A stretch of DNA of 30,255 nt, taken from positions 1 to 30,255 of the IMG/VR virus record IMGVR_UViG_3300030090_005587. One strand, written 5' to 3'. The notes under the pieces were generated by a model. That model saw only the letters and a program-made list of their open reading frames with translations, made no database searches and was not told the origin of the DNA. A program made the position numbers and the translations under genes. The stretch comes from a virus. The number at the start of each line of letters is the position of its first letter. Position 1 is the stretch's first letter. Below are positions 16,813 to 24,129 of this stretch, piece by piece.

Positions 16813-18338
16813 TGTTTCGTTTGTTTGGACCACCGGGAACTGGCAAAACCACCACACTACTGAATCTGGTTGACAAGGCTCTCGCAGAGGGCACACCACC
16901 ACACAAGATTGCATTCTTTGCGTTTACCCGCAAGGCAGCATCTGAGGCAAAAGAAAGAGCTTCTGTACGTTTTGGATTAGATCCAAAAGCAGATCTGCCA
17001 TATTTTCGTACCATACACTCGTTGGCTTTCTTTTTGACCGGTCTGAAGAGTGACCAACTGATGACAGCGGCACACTACCGGGAAGTCGAAAACAAAATAG
17101 GCATCAGCTTAGTGTCGGGAGAAACCAGACTGCACGAGGTTGAAGAGGACCTCACTAACAGCCTACGCAAGGAGTCGCCCATTCTGAGGTTGATCACGTT
17201 GTCGCGCTTGAAAAAGACATTGCTGCGGCATGAATATAATTTCAGCGATATCGAGTACAACTGGCTGGAAGTGGATTACGTGGCACGGTCCTTGGACCAA
17301 TACAAGAAAGAACACAACCTGTTTGATTACACCGACATGTTGGAGTTGTTCGCCAAATCAGCACACGAGACGTGTCCAAAGTTTGAGCTTGCGATGATTG
17401 ACGAGGCACAAGATCTCAGTCCGTTGCAGTGGGAGATTGCCCACGCAATAGAAAAGAAGTCACGGCAGATGTACTGCGCGGGAGACGACGACCAGGCTAT
17501 TTACAAATGGAGTGGGGCAGACGTTGATCATTTCATCAATCTGCCGGGTAGCAGCGAGGTGCTCGAGCAAAGCTACCGGGTGCCAAGTAAAATACATGAG
17601 CTTGCCAACCGAGTATGTGCCCGGATCGTAAGGAGATTTCCAAAAAACTACCTACCAAAAAAAGAAGAGGGTTCGGTTAAGAGGATCACCGGGTTTGAAG
17701 AATTAGATTTGAGAGAAGGCACTTGGCTGTTTTTATCGCAGGCTAAGTTTCATTTGCAGGGGGCACATAACTTTTTGAAATCACAGGGTTATTTTTACGA
17801 ATATTCTGGCGGTAAGCCTAGTGTGCGTTTGAAAGTAAGGCAGGCACTCGAAGCGTGGAGATTGTTGCAAGCTGGTAAACCGGTTGTATTTGATTTGGTA
17901 AAAGTTTTATACAGCTACATGACGGGCAACGGTGTCAGAATAGCCAGAGGACATAAGAAGATTATTGGGGAAGAAGACGACACTTTTACTTTTGAGGAAC
18001 TGAGAGACCATCATGGTCTGTTGGCGAATCGAGATATGGAGTGGCACGAGGCTTTGGATAAGATACCGGGCGTGGACGTGGCTTATGTCAACGCACTGGT
18101 GCGGCGAGGCGAAGATCTCACCAAAGAACCTCGAATCAAGTTGTCAACAATCCACGGGGCAAAAGGCGGTGAAGCAGAGAACGTGGTCCTGTACACGGAC
18201 CTGACCGTTGCAGCAGAAGAATCAATGGAGCGCGATGCGGATAGTATCCACCGGGTGTTCTATGTTGCTGTGACTCGCTCGATGCGTAACCTTTTTATCG
18301 TGGAACCCGAAAATTTTAACAGGAGTTACGCGTTGTGA
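16812..18338 (+). CDS. SF1 helicase of the UvrD/Rep type
   Basis: A 508-residue helicase starting at the ATG in the TGATG overlap; a TTG immediately before it is less likely. Walker A is GPPGTGKT (6-13), motif Ia is AFTRKAASEA (37-46), motif II is IDEAQD (196-201), motif III is GDDDQAIYKW (224-233), motif IV is QSYRVP (253-258), motif V is STIHGAKGGEAENVV and motif VI is VAVTRSMRNL near the end. All motifs are intact. It is about 200 residues shorter than bacterial UvrD or PcrA, so accessory subdomains must be reduced. It is the best candidate for the 3'-5' helicase of this replisome, since no DnaB-type helicase is seen. It lies between primase and polymerase, and a four-base GTGA overlap links it to the next gene. 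Confidence 0.9.
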   Translation: MFRLFGPPGTGKTTTLLNLVDKALAEGTPPHKIAFFAFTRKAASEAKERASVRFGLDPKADLPYFRTIHSLAFFLTGLKSDQLMTAAHYREVENKIGISLVSGETRLHEVEEDLTNSLRKESPILRLITLSRLKKTLLRHEYNFSDIEYNWLEVDYVARSLDQYKKEHNLFDYTDMLELFAKSAHETCPKFELAMIDEAQDLSPLQWEIAHAIEKKSRQMYCAGDDDQAIYKWSGADVDHFINLPGSSEVLEQSYRVPSKIHELANRVCARIVRRFPKNYLPKKEEGSVKRITGFEELDLREGTWLFLSQAKFHLQGAHNFLKSQGYFYEYSGGKPSVRLKVRQALEAWRLLQAGKPVVFDLVKVLYSYMTGNGVRIARGHKKIIGEEDDTFTFEELRDHHGLLANRDMEWHEALDKIPGVDVAYVNALVRRGEDLTKEPRIKLSTIHGAKGGEAENVVLYTDLTVAAEESMERDADSIHRVFYVAVTRSMRNLFIVEPENFNRSYAL

Positions 18339-18577
18339 CTGAGGATAACGTAAACCAACCTAAGCACTACCTGATCGGCGGGATCGAGGCCATCGACGCA
18401 ATGGTCATGGTGTTTGGGGCCAAGTCAGTCAAACTTTACTGTCTATGCAATGCTTTCAAGTATCTGTGGCGATGTATGCACAAAGGGAAAGAAACAGAAG
18501 ACATCAAAAAGGCGATTTGGTATTTACGTTTTGCTATCGGTGACGACCCGCGAAAAGACCATGCAAAAAGAAACTAG
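18335..18577 (+). CDS. DUF3310 family small protein
   Basis: An 80-residue protein using a GTG start that overlaps the helicase stop (GTGA), with AGGAG about nine bases upstream. It has the DUF3310 pattern: VNQPKHY near the N-terminus, GGIEAIDAM, then CNAFKYLWRCMHKGKETEDI and KKAIWYLRFAI. Members are common in phage replication regions, and some are annotated as nucleotide kinases, but I know of no firm basis for that activity. The polymerase start lies inside its last codons (17-base overlap), so the two are likely co-translated. Expected to act in nucleotide metabolism or replication; function unproven. Confidence 0.8.
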   Translation: MTEDNVNQPKHYLIGGIEAIDAMVMVFGAKSVKLYCLCNAFKYLWRCMHKGKETEDIKKAIWYLRFAIGDDPRKDHAKRN

Positions 18578-20471
18578 ATTACAGTTTCCGTTGTTCACCC
18601 CGAAGTCGGAGTGGACACCACCATTCGAGTTACGAGATCTCACGGGTTGCAAAGAGATAGCCGTGGACCTCGAGACACGTGACCCGAACCTCAAACAGAA
18701 CGGACCCGGTTGGCCCAGAAAGGACGGTGATGTCGTAGGCATCGCTGTTGCAACGGATGGTTGGGAAGCTTACTACCCAATCGCTCATACCGGCGGCGGC
18801 AACCTGGACAAGGGCATAGTTATGCGCTGGCTGCAAAAACAGATGCAGACTGATTGTCCTAAGATCATGCACAACGCACCATACGACCTCGGCTGGCTGA
18901 AAGCATCCGGTATTGAAGTCAACGGTGACATCGTAGACACGATGGTGATGGCTGCCCTACTTGACGAGAATCGTTTTAGCTACAGCTTGAACGCTCTGTC
19001 ATACGATTACCTCGGCGAGGCCAAGTCAGAAAAGCTTTTGACTGAAGCTGCGGTAGAGTTTGGTGTCGATCCGAAGGGAGAGCTATGGAAGCTGCCATCC
19101 CAGTTTGTTGGTCCGTATGCCGAGCAGGATGCCCGGTTGGCCTATGATCTTTACAAGTTTTTCAAGCTTGAAATCAACAAAGAAGGACTCGAGACAATCT
19201 TCGATCTCGAAACACGGCTCACGCCCTGTCTCATCGATATGACGTTCCGGGGGGTAAGAATCGACCTTGAAAAGTGTGAAAGGACGAAGCAAGAGCTCTT
19301 AAAGGAAGAAAAACAAAAGCTCAAGCAAATCAACGACTTAGCGGGTATGGACGTTGAGATCTGGGCAGCAGCATCTTTGGCAAAAGCATTCGATAAGTTA
19401 GGCATCAAATACGCCCGGACGCAGACCGGACAGCCGTCATTTACCAAGGTCTTTTTGTCTGAGCACCCGCACGAGTTCGCGAAGCTGGTTGTCGAAGCAC
19501 GTAACCTTAACAAGGTACAAGGCACGTTTATTACCTCAATTATGAAGTATGTATCCAAAGAGGGACGTATACATGGGCACATCAACCAGTTGAGATCTGA
19601 CGAGGGCGGGACGGTAAGCGGACGGTTATCCATGAACAACCCCAACCTACAGCAGATCCCGGCCAGAGATCCAAAGCTAGGACCCCTGATTCGTAGTTTG
19701 TTTTTGCCAGAAGAAGATGAGCAGTGGGCTGCAATCGACTTCTCGCAACAGGAACCACGGATCTTGTGTCATTACGCAGATATCTTTGGTGAATGGAAGA
19801 ACAACCCGCTCAAAGGAGCGAAAGAGTTTGTCGCGGCATATAACGACGATCCAAACACCGACTTCCATACAATGGTGTCCGAGATGGCAAAAATACCCCG
19901 CAAGCAAGCAAAAACCATCAACCTAGGGCTGATGTATGGCATGGGTGTCAATAAGATGGCTGGTGAGCTTGACTTGTCCGTAGACGAGGCAAAAGAGATA
20001 ACGCAGCAATACCATGCCCGGGTGCCTTTTGTAAGAGAATTAATGCAGGGCGTGTCGAGATCGGTAGATACCAAGGAAGATGGGTCCATACGCAGCCTCA
20101 AAGGTCGTAAGTGCCGTTTTAATATGTTTGAGCCGGTAGGGTACGACTTGAAGAAAGCCATGCCTAGAGCGGAAGCTAAGGCCGTCTACGGCGATACTAC
20201 GCCTTTACGACGTGCATACACCTACAAGGCTTTGAATCGATTGATACAAGCCAGTGCAGCCGATATGACAAAACAAGCGATGGTTGACCTGTATGAAGCG
20301 GGTGAGCTACCACTTATCCAGGTTCACGATGAGCTAGGCTGTAGTGTTATGAACGCAGACCACGCACGACGGATCAAAAAGGTCATGGAAGAGGCCATAG
20401 AACTCAGGGTTCCTAATAAATGTGACATTGACCTTGGACCAAGCTGGGGAGAAGCGAAAGAACTTGCGTAG
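18561..20471 (+). CDS. polA: Family A DNA polymerase with 3'-5' proofreading exonuclease
   Basis: A 636-residue replicative polymerase. The start ATG lies within the end of the DUF3310 gene; longer in-frame starts would extend deep into that gene. The exonuclease motifs are VDLET (D36, E38), HNAPYDLGW (104-112) and YAEQDARLAYDL (186-197, D190). Polymerase motif A is DFSQQEPR (D393), motif B is RKQAKTINLGLMYG (447-460) and motif C is HDE (589-591). The residue equivalent to E. coli F762 is Leu455. There is no 5'-3' nuclease domain, as is usual for phage enzymes of this length. Together with the primase, putative SSB and helicases it would copy the phage genome. Only a weak GAAAAG precedes the ATG. 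Confidence 0.95.
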   Translation: MQKETRLQFPLFTPKSEWTPPFELRDLTGCKEIAVDLETRDPNLKQNGPGWPRKDGDVVGIAVATDGWEAYYPIAHTGGGNLDKGIVMRWLQKQMQTDCPKIMHNAPYDLGWLKASGIEVNGDIVDTMVMAALLDENRFSYSLNALSYDYLGEAKSEKLLTEAAVEFGVDPKGELWKLPSQFVGPYAEQDARLAYDLYKFFKLEINKEGLETIFDLETRLTPCLIDMTFRGVRIDLEKCERTKQELLKEEKQKLKQINDLAGMDVEIWAAASLAKAFDKLGIKYARTQTGQPSFTKVFLSEHPHEFAKLVVEARNLNKVQGTFITSIMKYVSKEGRIHGHINQLRSDEGGTVSGRLSMNNPNLQQIPARDPKLGPLIRSLFLPEEDEQWAAIDFSQQEPRILCHYADIFGEWKNNPLKGAKEFVAAYNDDPNTDFHTMVSEMAKIPRKQAKTINLGLMYGMGVNKMAGELDLSVDEAKEITQQYHARVPFVRELMQGVSRSVDTKEDGSIRSLKGRKCRFNMFEPVGYDLKKAMPRAEAKAVYGDTTPLRRAYTYKALNRLIQASAADMTKQAMVDLYEAGELPLIQVHDELGCSVMNADHARRIKKVMEEAIELRVPNKCDIDLGPSWGEAKELA

Positions 20472-20499
20472 TATCCCTGACCATCCTATACTCTCGCAG

Positions 20500-20673
20500 A
20501 TGGACACTGAAAAATATAAGTCAATTGCGGTCCCTCGAAGCGTATATCAGGACATCAAGATCCTGGCAAAGCATGAGGACCGTCCTATCAGTAAACAATT
20601 GGTAAAGATTCTCAGGGAATGGGAACAAGACCGTATCCGCGAGGCAGAACGTCTCACGGAACGTCTCCCATAG
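20500..20673 (+). CDS. Ribbon-helix-helix (Arc/CopG-like) DNA-binding protein
   Basis: A 57-residue protein from the ATG at 20500. KYKSIAVPRSVYQDIKILAK reads as the strand and first helix of a ribbon-helix-helix fold, and PISKQLVKILREWEQ as the second helix; the tail is charged. Such dimers bind short operators and often regulate their own operon. The start is uncertain: in-frame TTG 20464 (with GGGGAG about 12 bases upstream) or GTG 20422 (inside polA) would add 12 or 26 residues, and the ATG has no clear ribosome binding site. It is the last gene of the replication run and could act at the dyads near 13.78 kb or 24.3 kb; that is speculation. Confidence 0.6.
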   Translation: MDTEKYKSIAVPRSVYQDIKILAKHEDRPISKQLVKILREWEQDRIREAERLTERLP

Positions 20674-20935
20674 ACATGCCCATAGATTCATCGGTTTTGT
20701 CACGTCATTCCGAGAGGTCAACTGTGGGCGGGGCAAGGGCTGCTACCCTTGTATTTGCTAAGATGTCGATCCCTTGATTAGGGTCAGGCTTCATCAGGCC
20801 TTCCGTAGCGCACCGCACCGCTTGACCCGAAGTGCGGTTTATACCAATATCCAGCCATCCTTTTCTTCTCCTCGATGTAAGGATAGCGACCAGAAGGCCA
20901 ACCCTTATAGGCCTGACACGGCCCGAGCCGCCCGG
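20674..20935. other. Non-coding, hairpin-rich stretch between the RHH gene and the lipoprotein gene
   Basis: No convincing coding sequence lies here. It contains several inverted repeats in a row: CAAGGG/CCCTTG (20734-20751, six-base loop); CCCT/AGGG (around 20771-20783); GGGTCAGGC/GCTTGACCC (20781-20828, nine pairs with one G-T); AGGCC/GGCCT (20895-20914); and GACAC/GTGTC (20915-20940), whose right arm contains the GTG start of the lipoprotein. The density of dyads suggests a structured transcript, a leader or protein-binding sites. The strand and function are unknown, and open frames on the minus strand here look like shadows. Confidence 0.4.
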
Positions 20936-21121
20936 GTGTCGCGTTGGCGGCATTTATTGCTTTTGTTTTTGTTACTACCTGGCTGCAATGCTTTTGAGCC
21001 TGCCAAACGATCCGGTTGGGCATACAAGGGCCATGAATATGTAAACTGCCCTGACCGTAAGACCATCAAAATGTGCGAGAAGGCGGGGCCTTATATGATT
21101 TGTGAGTGTGCTCTGAGGTAG
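20936..21121 (+). CDS. Small lipoprotein
   Basis: A 61-residue protein from a GTG start. The N-terminus is an ideal lipoprotein signal: MSRWRH, a Leu/Phe run, then the lipobox LPGC with lipid-bearing C17. The mature part is about 45 residues with four more cysteines (NCPD, MCEK, ICEC), so disulfides in the periplasm are likely. Phage lipoproteins of this size are known as superinfection-exclusion proteins or as outer-membrane spanin subunits; distance from the lysis genes and the lack of a proline-rich mature part favour exclusion or another host-surface role, but this is inference. In-frame TTG starts further upstream (20774, 20822) would put a long non-signal segment in front and are unlikely. 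No clear ribosome binding site is present. Confidence 0.55.
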   Translation: MSRWRHLLLLFLLLPGCNAFEPAKRSGWAYKGHEYVNCPDRKTIKMCEKAGPYMICECALR

Positions 21122-21125
21122 GGAA

Positions 21126-21157
21126 GGGGCCGGTCAATGGGAGTAAAACCAGGCCCC
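21126..21157. terminator. Hairpin between convergent genes, possible bidirectional terminator
   Basis: GGGGCCGGT (21126-21134) pairs with ACC (21148-21150) plus GGCCCC (21152-21157), giving nine pairs with one bulged A and a 13-base loop. It begins five bases after the lipoprotein stop and ends about 20 bases from the stop of the minus-strand gene, where a bidirectional terminator would be expected. A proper U-run is missing on both sides, so termination may be weak or factor-dependent. Confidence 0.45.
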
Positions 21158-21178
21158 CGTGGGGTCAAAGATAAAGTA

Positions 21179-21448
21179 TCACAGTATCTTCTTTTCTGTC
21201 ACCTCAAAGTCTGCACCAGCTAGAAATTTAGTCTGTTCCTTGAGTGCTTGCGGGTGATGCGGTTCACTAGTCATCGTCATACCCATCAGTTGAAGTGTCG
21301 GGGGGTTCTCTTTCATACCCTCTTCGATTTTTTTCATCAACGGATGTTCACGGACCTGGTTCATTGACAACGACTGATAGACCACTGTGGTCGGTTTTGC
21401 CGTAGCCAAGTTTTGATACGTTACCGCCATTGTAAACTTTCTAACCAT
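21179..21448 (-). CDS. Hypothetical protein, last gene of the minus-strand island
   Basis: An 89-residue protein, not recognised. The start chosen is the ATG preceded by AAGGAG about eight bases upstream; it overlaps the end of the previous gene by eight bases. A longer in-frame version would lie inside that gene. The sequence is rich in Met, Thr and Lys (TTVVYQSLSMNQVREHP, LQLMGMTMTSEP) and has no membrane segment or known motif. The coupling to its neighbours and the strong ribosome binding site support a real gene. Confidence 0.6.
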   Translation of the reverse strand: MVRKFTMAVTYQNLATAKPTTVVYQSLSMNQVREHPLMKKIEEGMKENPPTLQLMGMTMTSEPHHPQALKEQTKFLAGADFEVTEKKIL

Positions 21449-21854
21449 CCGTAATCTCCTTGATTCCTTCGTTGATGATCTGACGTTTTTTCTGCTCCAG
21501 CAACTCCACCGCATCTACTAGGCCTTTTTCCAAACGTTTAAGGTCAAGCTCAGTAATCTTGATAGGTTCGATATCAACGTGGTCTAGGTCACTGTTTTCG
21601 AAATACTCCAGCACTTCCGACATTAAGTTACGGTCCCATGACATACCTTCAAAGTGATCCTTCCAAGCTTTCCACGTTTGTTTTTCATTAGGGTGCGGTA
21701 ATTCATCGCACCAATCTTCAACGGTCTTTACACAAGCCCAGACAGCGTTGAATTGATCTTCCGTTAGATGAAACTCTTTATCGTTCTCACCACCCATGAC
21801 CAACGTCGCATAGGCATCATATTGCTTTGGTGTTTTATCATTCCACTTCATCAT
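21441..21854 (-). CDS. Hypothetical acidic protein of the minus-strand island
   Basis: A 137-residue protein of unknown function. It is Trp-rich and acidic in the first two thirds (HLTEDQFNAVWACVKTVEDW, WKAWKDHFEGMSWDR), followed by LDHVDIEPIKITELDLKRLE and a charged helix. It overlaps the upstream gene by 17 bases and the downstream gene by eight. Two adjacent ATG codons are possible starts; GAGGAG lies four bases before the first and seven before the second (21851), so the second may be used. The acidic, small, soluble character is like phage proteins that bind host factors, but nothing specific is recognisable. Confidence 0.65.
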   Translation of the reverse strand: MMKWNDKTPKQYDAYATLVMGGENDKEFHLTEDQFNAVWACVKTVEDWCDELPHPNEKQTWKAWKDHFEGMSWDRNLMSEVLEYFENSDLDHVDIEPIKITELDLKRLEKGLVDAVELLEQKKRQIINEGIKEITDG

Positions 21855-22284
21855 TTTTCTCCTCTAGTCGAACCAGCAAACTACTCTCTGGATCGGGTTT
21901 CAGAAATATAGAGATGTAACCGTGGTCCGATATCGGCTGGTCGTACTCCTCGTTTATCTCCAGCTCCACGCCATGTGGCCCTTCGTCCGTGTCCAAGTAA
22001 AAACTCAAACGACAGAAAAAGTAACTAAGCAAAAAGGTGAATTCTTGCAATGACAGTATGTCACTCAAGCTGCCAATGTCCCGCGCCTTGTATTTATACT
22101 CAGCATGAAAGTCGATCATCCGTTTTTGCGACTTAATCATCTTGTCTAATTGCTCTCGGACATCCCCGGATTTCTGAATCTCGCCTTCAAGCGCAAGCTC
22201 CAGCGCATCGATCTTATCCAGATACTTATCGCACTGCCTTTTCCAGTGCTCGATCTCTTCAACTAACTCAGCCTTCTTCTTCAT
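21838..22284 (-). CDS. Hypothetical coiled-coil protein of the minus-strand island
   Basis: A 148-residue protein, not recognised. Residues of about 1-60 are a strongly predicted coiled coil (ELVEEIEHWKRQCDKYLDKI, then LELALEGEIQKSGDVREQLD). The C-terminal half is a beta-rich, acidic domain (HGVELEINEEYD, GYISIFLKPDPESSLLVRLE) preceded by an aromatic stretch LLSYFFCRLSFYLD. The start has GAGGAG seven bases upstream, and the gene overlaps its neighbours by 17 bases on both sides. No enzyme motif. Confidence 0.65.
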   Translation of the reverse strand: MKKKAELVEEIEHWKRQCDKYLDKIDALELALEGEIQKSGDVREQLDKMIKSQKRMIDFHAEYKYKARDIGSLSDILSLQEFTFLLSYFFCRLSFYLDTDEGPHGVELEINEEYDQPISDHGYISIFLKPDPESSLLVRLEEKNDEVE

Positions 22285-23167
22285 CTCTTTTCTCCTCTTT
22301 TCTTAACAAATGACGCTGCAAAAAGTCTGTCAACGCCTGCTTATGTTGCCCAGTGCCATACCACACCAGACCTTCCATCAAACGACCAATCACTCTTTGA
22401 TATGTGAGTTTGCCCGTGCCACTACCGGCATTGGCCCTGACCGCTTTGTCCCTTACTTCTCTGACCGTGTACTGCATCTCTGAGAACCCGGTCCAATCCT
22501 GACCCACAGCCAGGACATAAAGATCATTACCGCGAGGCTTTTGCTTCTGTGCAATCTTCATCGTCATAAACGTGTTGACCAGCAAATCCAAATTGTCAAT
22601 CGTGAAAGACGCATACTTTGAATAATCTTTCTTATCGACAACCTGTAGCTCCGGGACCAGTTCCGTTTCTTCTTCCGGCTCCGGCTGCACAACTTCCTGC
22701 TTGATCACCACAACATTGCTCTTGCTTCGCGGACCTTGGTCCGCTTTACGGGCCTCTACTGCTTGTAGTGCCCGTGAGATCTTTTTTTCTGTGGATACGC
22801 CGACCTCTTCTGGTTCGACTTCTCTCTCGAACTCTTCCAGTGATATCGCCTCGTGGTTCATAAACTCCACACGACGACTAGATATCTCGACGATGCGCTT
22901 CTCTTCCAACAAAACCGCATTCTCGTGATGTCTCCATCCCGTAGGGTTCAATAACTGAGCTACGTCGATCATCAATCCAGACTTGTCTACTAGGTTGCCC
23001 ATCAAGACCTGGTTAATAACGTAGCCGTTCAACTCCCGCTGCTCGTGGTCCACGACCTCAAAGAGTTGTTCCGGGATCACACTAGCCCCATCAGGCAGCG
23101 GATCTTTCTTCAATCTTCTTACTACACGCTCGAAGATCATTCCTTTTCTAAGTTGGTCTGCTTTCAT
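22268..23167 (-). CDS. Hypothetical two-domain protein of the minus-strand island
   Basis: A 299-residue protein, the largest of this island and not recognised. The N-terminal part (1-110) starts MKADQLRKGMIFERVVRRLK and looks like a compact alpha/beta domain. Residues of about 110-190 are a charged, Glu/Pro/Val-rich linker (VVQPEPEEETELVPELQVVD). The C-terminal domain (about 190-285) contains DLYVLAVGQDWTGFSEMQYT and KLTYQRVIGRLMEGLVWYG and may be helical. GAGGAG seven bases before the ATG supports the start. It begins a second block of the island after a gap of about 80 bases that holds a hairpin. Confidence 0.65.
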   Translation of the reverse strand: MKADQLRKGMIFERVVRRLKKDPLPDGASVIPEQLFEVVDHEQRELNGYVINQVLMGNLVDKSGLMIDVAQLLNPTGWRHHENAVLLEEKRIVEISSRRVEFMNHEAISLEEFEREVEPEEVGVSTEKKISRALQAVEARKADQGPRSKSNVVVIKQEVVQPEPEEETELVPELQVVDKKDYSKYASFTIDNLDLLVNTFMTMKIAQKQKPRGNDLYVLAVGQDWTGFSEMQYTVREVRDKAVRANAGSGTGKLTYQRVIGRLMEGLVWYGTGQHKQALTDFLQRHLLRKEEKRDEEEG

Positions 23168-23186
23168 TCACTTCTCCTCTAAAAAT

Positions 23187-23220
23187 CCCGCCAGACGGCC
23201 CACCCGGACGGGAACGGGTG
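23187..23220. promoter_or_regulatory. Alternative hairpins in the gap inside the minus-strand island
   Basis: CACCCG (23201-23206) pairs with CGGGTG (23215-23220) over an eight-base loop. Alternatively TCCCG (23187-23191) pairs with CGGGA (23209-23213); the two overlap and exclude each other. The gap of 81 bases (23168-23248) is the only sizeable one within the island, so this may be a partial terminator or processing site. There is no U-run on the minus strand after the stem. Confidence 0.3.
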
Positions 23221-23248
23221 TTCTAAGGCTGGAGTAGCCCTGGCCTAT

Positions 23249-23491
23249 TCAATGAATCTCCATGCTTTGGTTTTCACGCATCTCTGCTTTAGCACTGTCC
23301 CAATCGAACTCGACCATGCTTCTCGCAAGATCCACTTCTCGTTCAGAAAGGTCCAACTCCTTGCCACCAAGACATTCTTTGAAAACTCTTTCAAATTCTT
23401 TTTTCGATGAACCGTCTGTCGAAACCACGGCGATCCGTAAACACAAAACCAAAAAGACAAAATCGTTAGGGATTTCGGGCTGACGGCTCAC
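23249..23491 (-). CDS. Hypothetical small acidic protein, GTG start
   Basis: An 80-residue protein of unknown function. The GTG start overlaps the stop of the upstream gene in a GTGA, with GAGGAA about eight bases upstream. The N-terminal third is hydrophobic (FVFLVLCLRIAVVS), which could be a buried strand-helix or one membrane segment; the rest is charged (FERVFKECLGGKELDLSERE). No known motif. Coupling with the upstream gene is the best evidence that it is real. Confidence 0.6.
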   Translation of the reverse strand: MSRQPEIPNDFVFLVLCLRIAVVSTDGSSKKEFERVFKECLGGKELDLSEREVDLARSMVEFDWDSAKAEMRENQSMEIH

Positions 23492-23751
23492 GATTCTTCC
23501 TCACGGGCCTTGTATCTCGGTTCCATACGTTGGGTAACATCATTGTGTACCCAGTTGTAACCGCTCTGTTCTGTAACCGTGTTGTACAGATTTTTCATGC
23601 GGAAATGTGCCTGATGCAGCACGACACCCGCATAATTATCCGGGCTATCCGATTCTTGGCTCTCGTAACTGGTCTCTGCCAAATCATCGGTTGTTGTGCG
23701 TAACAGGTCCACAAGCAACGCCATTTGGTCGTCATTCAAATCAATCTGCAT
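23488..23751 (-). CDS. Hypothetical small acidic protein
   Basis: An 87-residue protein, not recognised. It begins MQIDLNDDQMALLVDLLRTT and is acidic and helical in the first half (ETSYESQESDSPDN); the second half holds HQAHFRMKNLYNTV and WVHNDVTQRMEPRYK. An AAGGAG lies eight bases upstream of the ATG. The start shares one base with the upstream stop (TAATG), and its own stop overlaps the next GTG. The N-terminal pattern, a short strand followed by D-D-Q-hydrophobic helix, occurs in many small phage proteins without assigned function. Confidence 0.65.
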   Translation of the reverse strand: MQIDLNDDQMALLVDLLRTTTDDLAETSYESQESDSPDNYAGVVLHQAHFRMKNLYNTVTEQSGYNWVHNDVTQRMEPRYKAREEES

Positions 23752-23924
23752 TAGTTCTTCTCCTTGCTTAGTTTGATGCAGCGTTTACACGCTTCTTGAT
23801 TTGGTAAGAGTTCAACAAACATGTCCAAAGGGACGGTTCTGTCGCTCGTCTCGCCACATAAAGCTCTGGTTGGGGTGAACCCGCCCATTTTGATATGGAG
23901 ACGTTCCCCGTTATATTCTGCCAT
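23751..23924 (-). CDS. Hypothetical 57-residue protein with a possible Cys zinc site
   Basis: A short gene found by reading the gap on the minus strand. The translation starts MAEYNGERLHIKMGGF and contains ALCGET and a later ACKRCIK. This C-G ... C-x-x-C arrangement, with a nearby His, resembles a small zinc-knuckle, though only three cysteines are present. It ends KLSKEKN. It has GGGAG about eight bases before the ATG, and single-base TAATG overlaps join it to both neighbours. The coupling on both sides and conserved-looking cysteines make it convincing despite its size. Function unknown. Confidence 0.6.
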   Translation of the reverse strand: MAEYNGERLHIKMGGFTPTRALCGETSDRTVPLDMFVELLPNQEACKRCIKLSKEKN

Positions 23925-24097
23925 TACTTTTTCTCCCGGCTTTTGGTTGGTTTGGTTGCGGGTCTATCCAAGATCGCCATCTTCAAGATCGTGTCTTGGT
24001 CTTTCTTGATTTGTTCGACATCAGCCAGCAACTGCTGCCACTGGCTCAAAAATTCTTCTACCTGTTCTTCGGGAACTGTGAGCTTGATTTCGATCAT
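23924..24097 (-). CDS. Hypothetical 57-residue coiled-coil protein, first gene of the minus-strand island
   Basis: A short gene read on the minus strand. It starts MIEIKLTVPEEQVEEFLSQW, continues with a helical, coiled-coil-like segment (QQLLADVEQIKKDQDTIL) and has a basic tail ending TKSREKK. Its stop overlaps the next ATG (TAATG). The ribosome binding site is weak (GGA about six bases upstream), unlike the other genes in the island. It lies directly downstream of a candidate leftward promoter at 24130-24157, making it the first gene of the island transcript. Not recognised. Confidence 0.55.
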   Translation of the reverse strand: MIEIKLTVPEEQVEEFLSQWQQLLADVEQIKKDQDTILKMAILDRPATKPTKSREKK

Positions 24098-24129
24098 TTT
24101 GTTCCATTTAAGATATGGGAATATGGGAA

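Noticed and set aside
20705-21023. Minus-strand open frames across the hairpin-rich stretch and lipoprotein gene
   Set aside because: No ribosome binding site or family resemblance, and the plus-strand lipobox in the same place is far more convincing.
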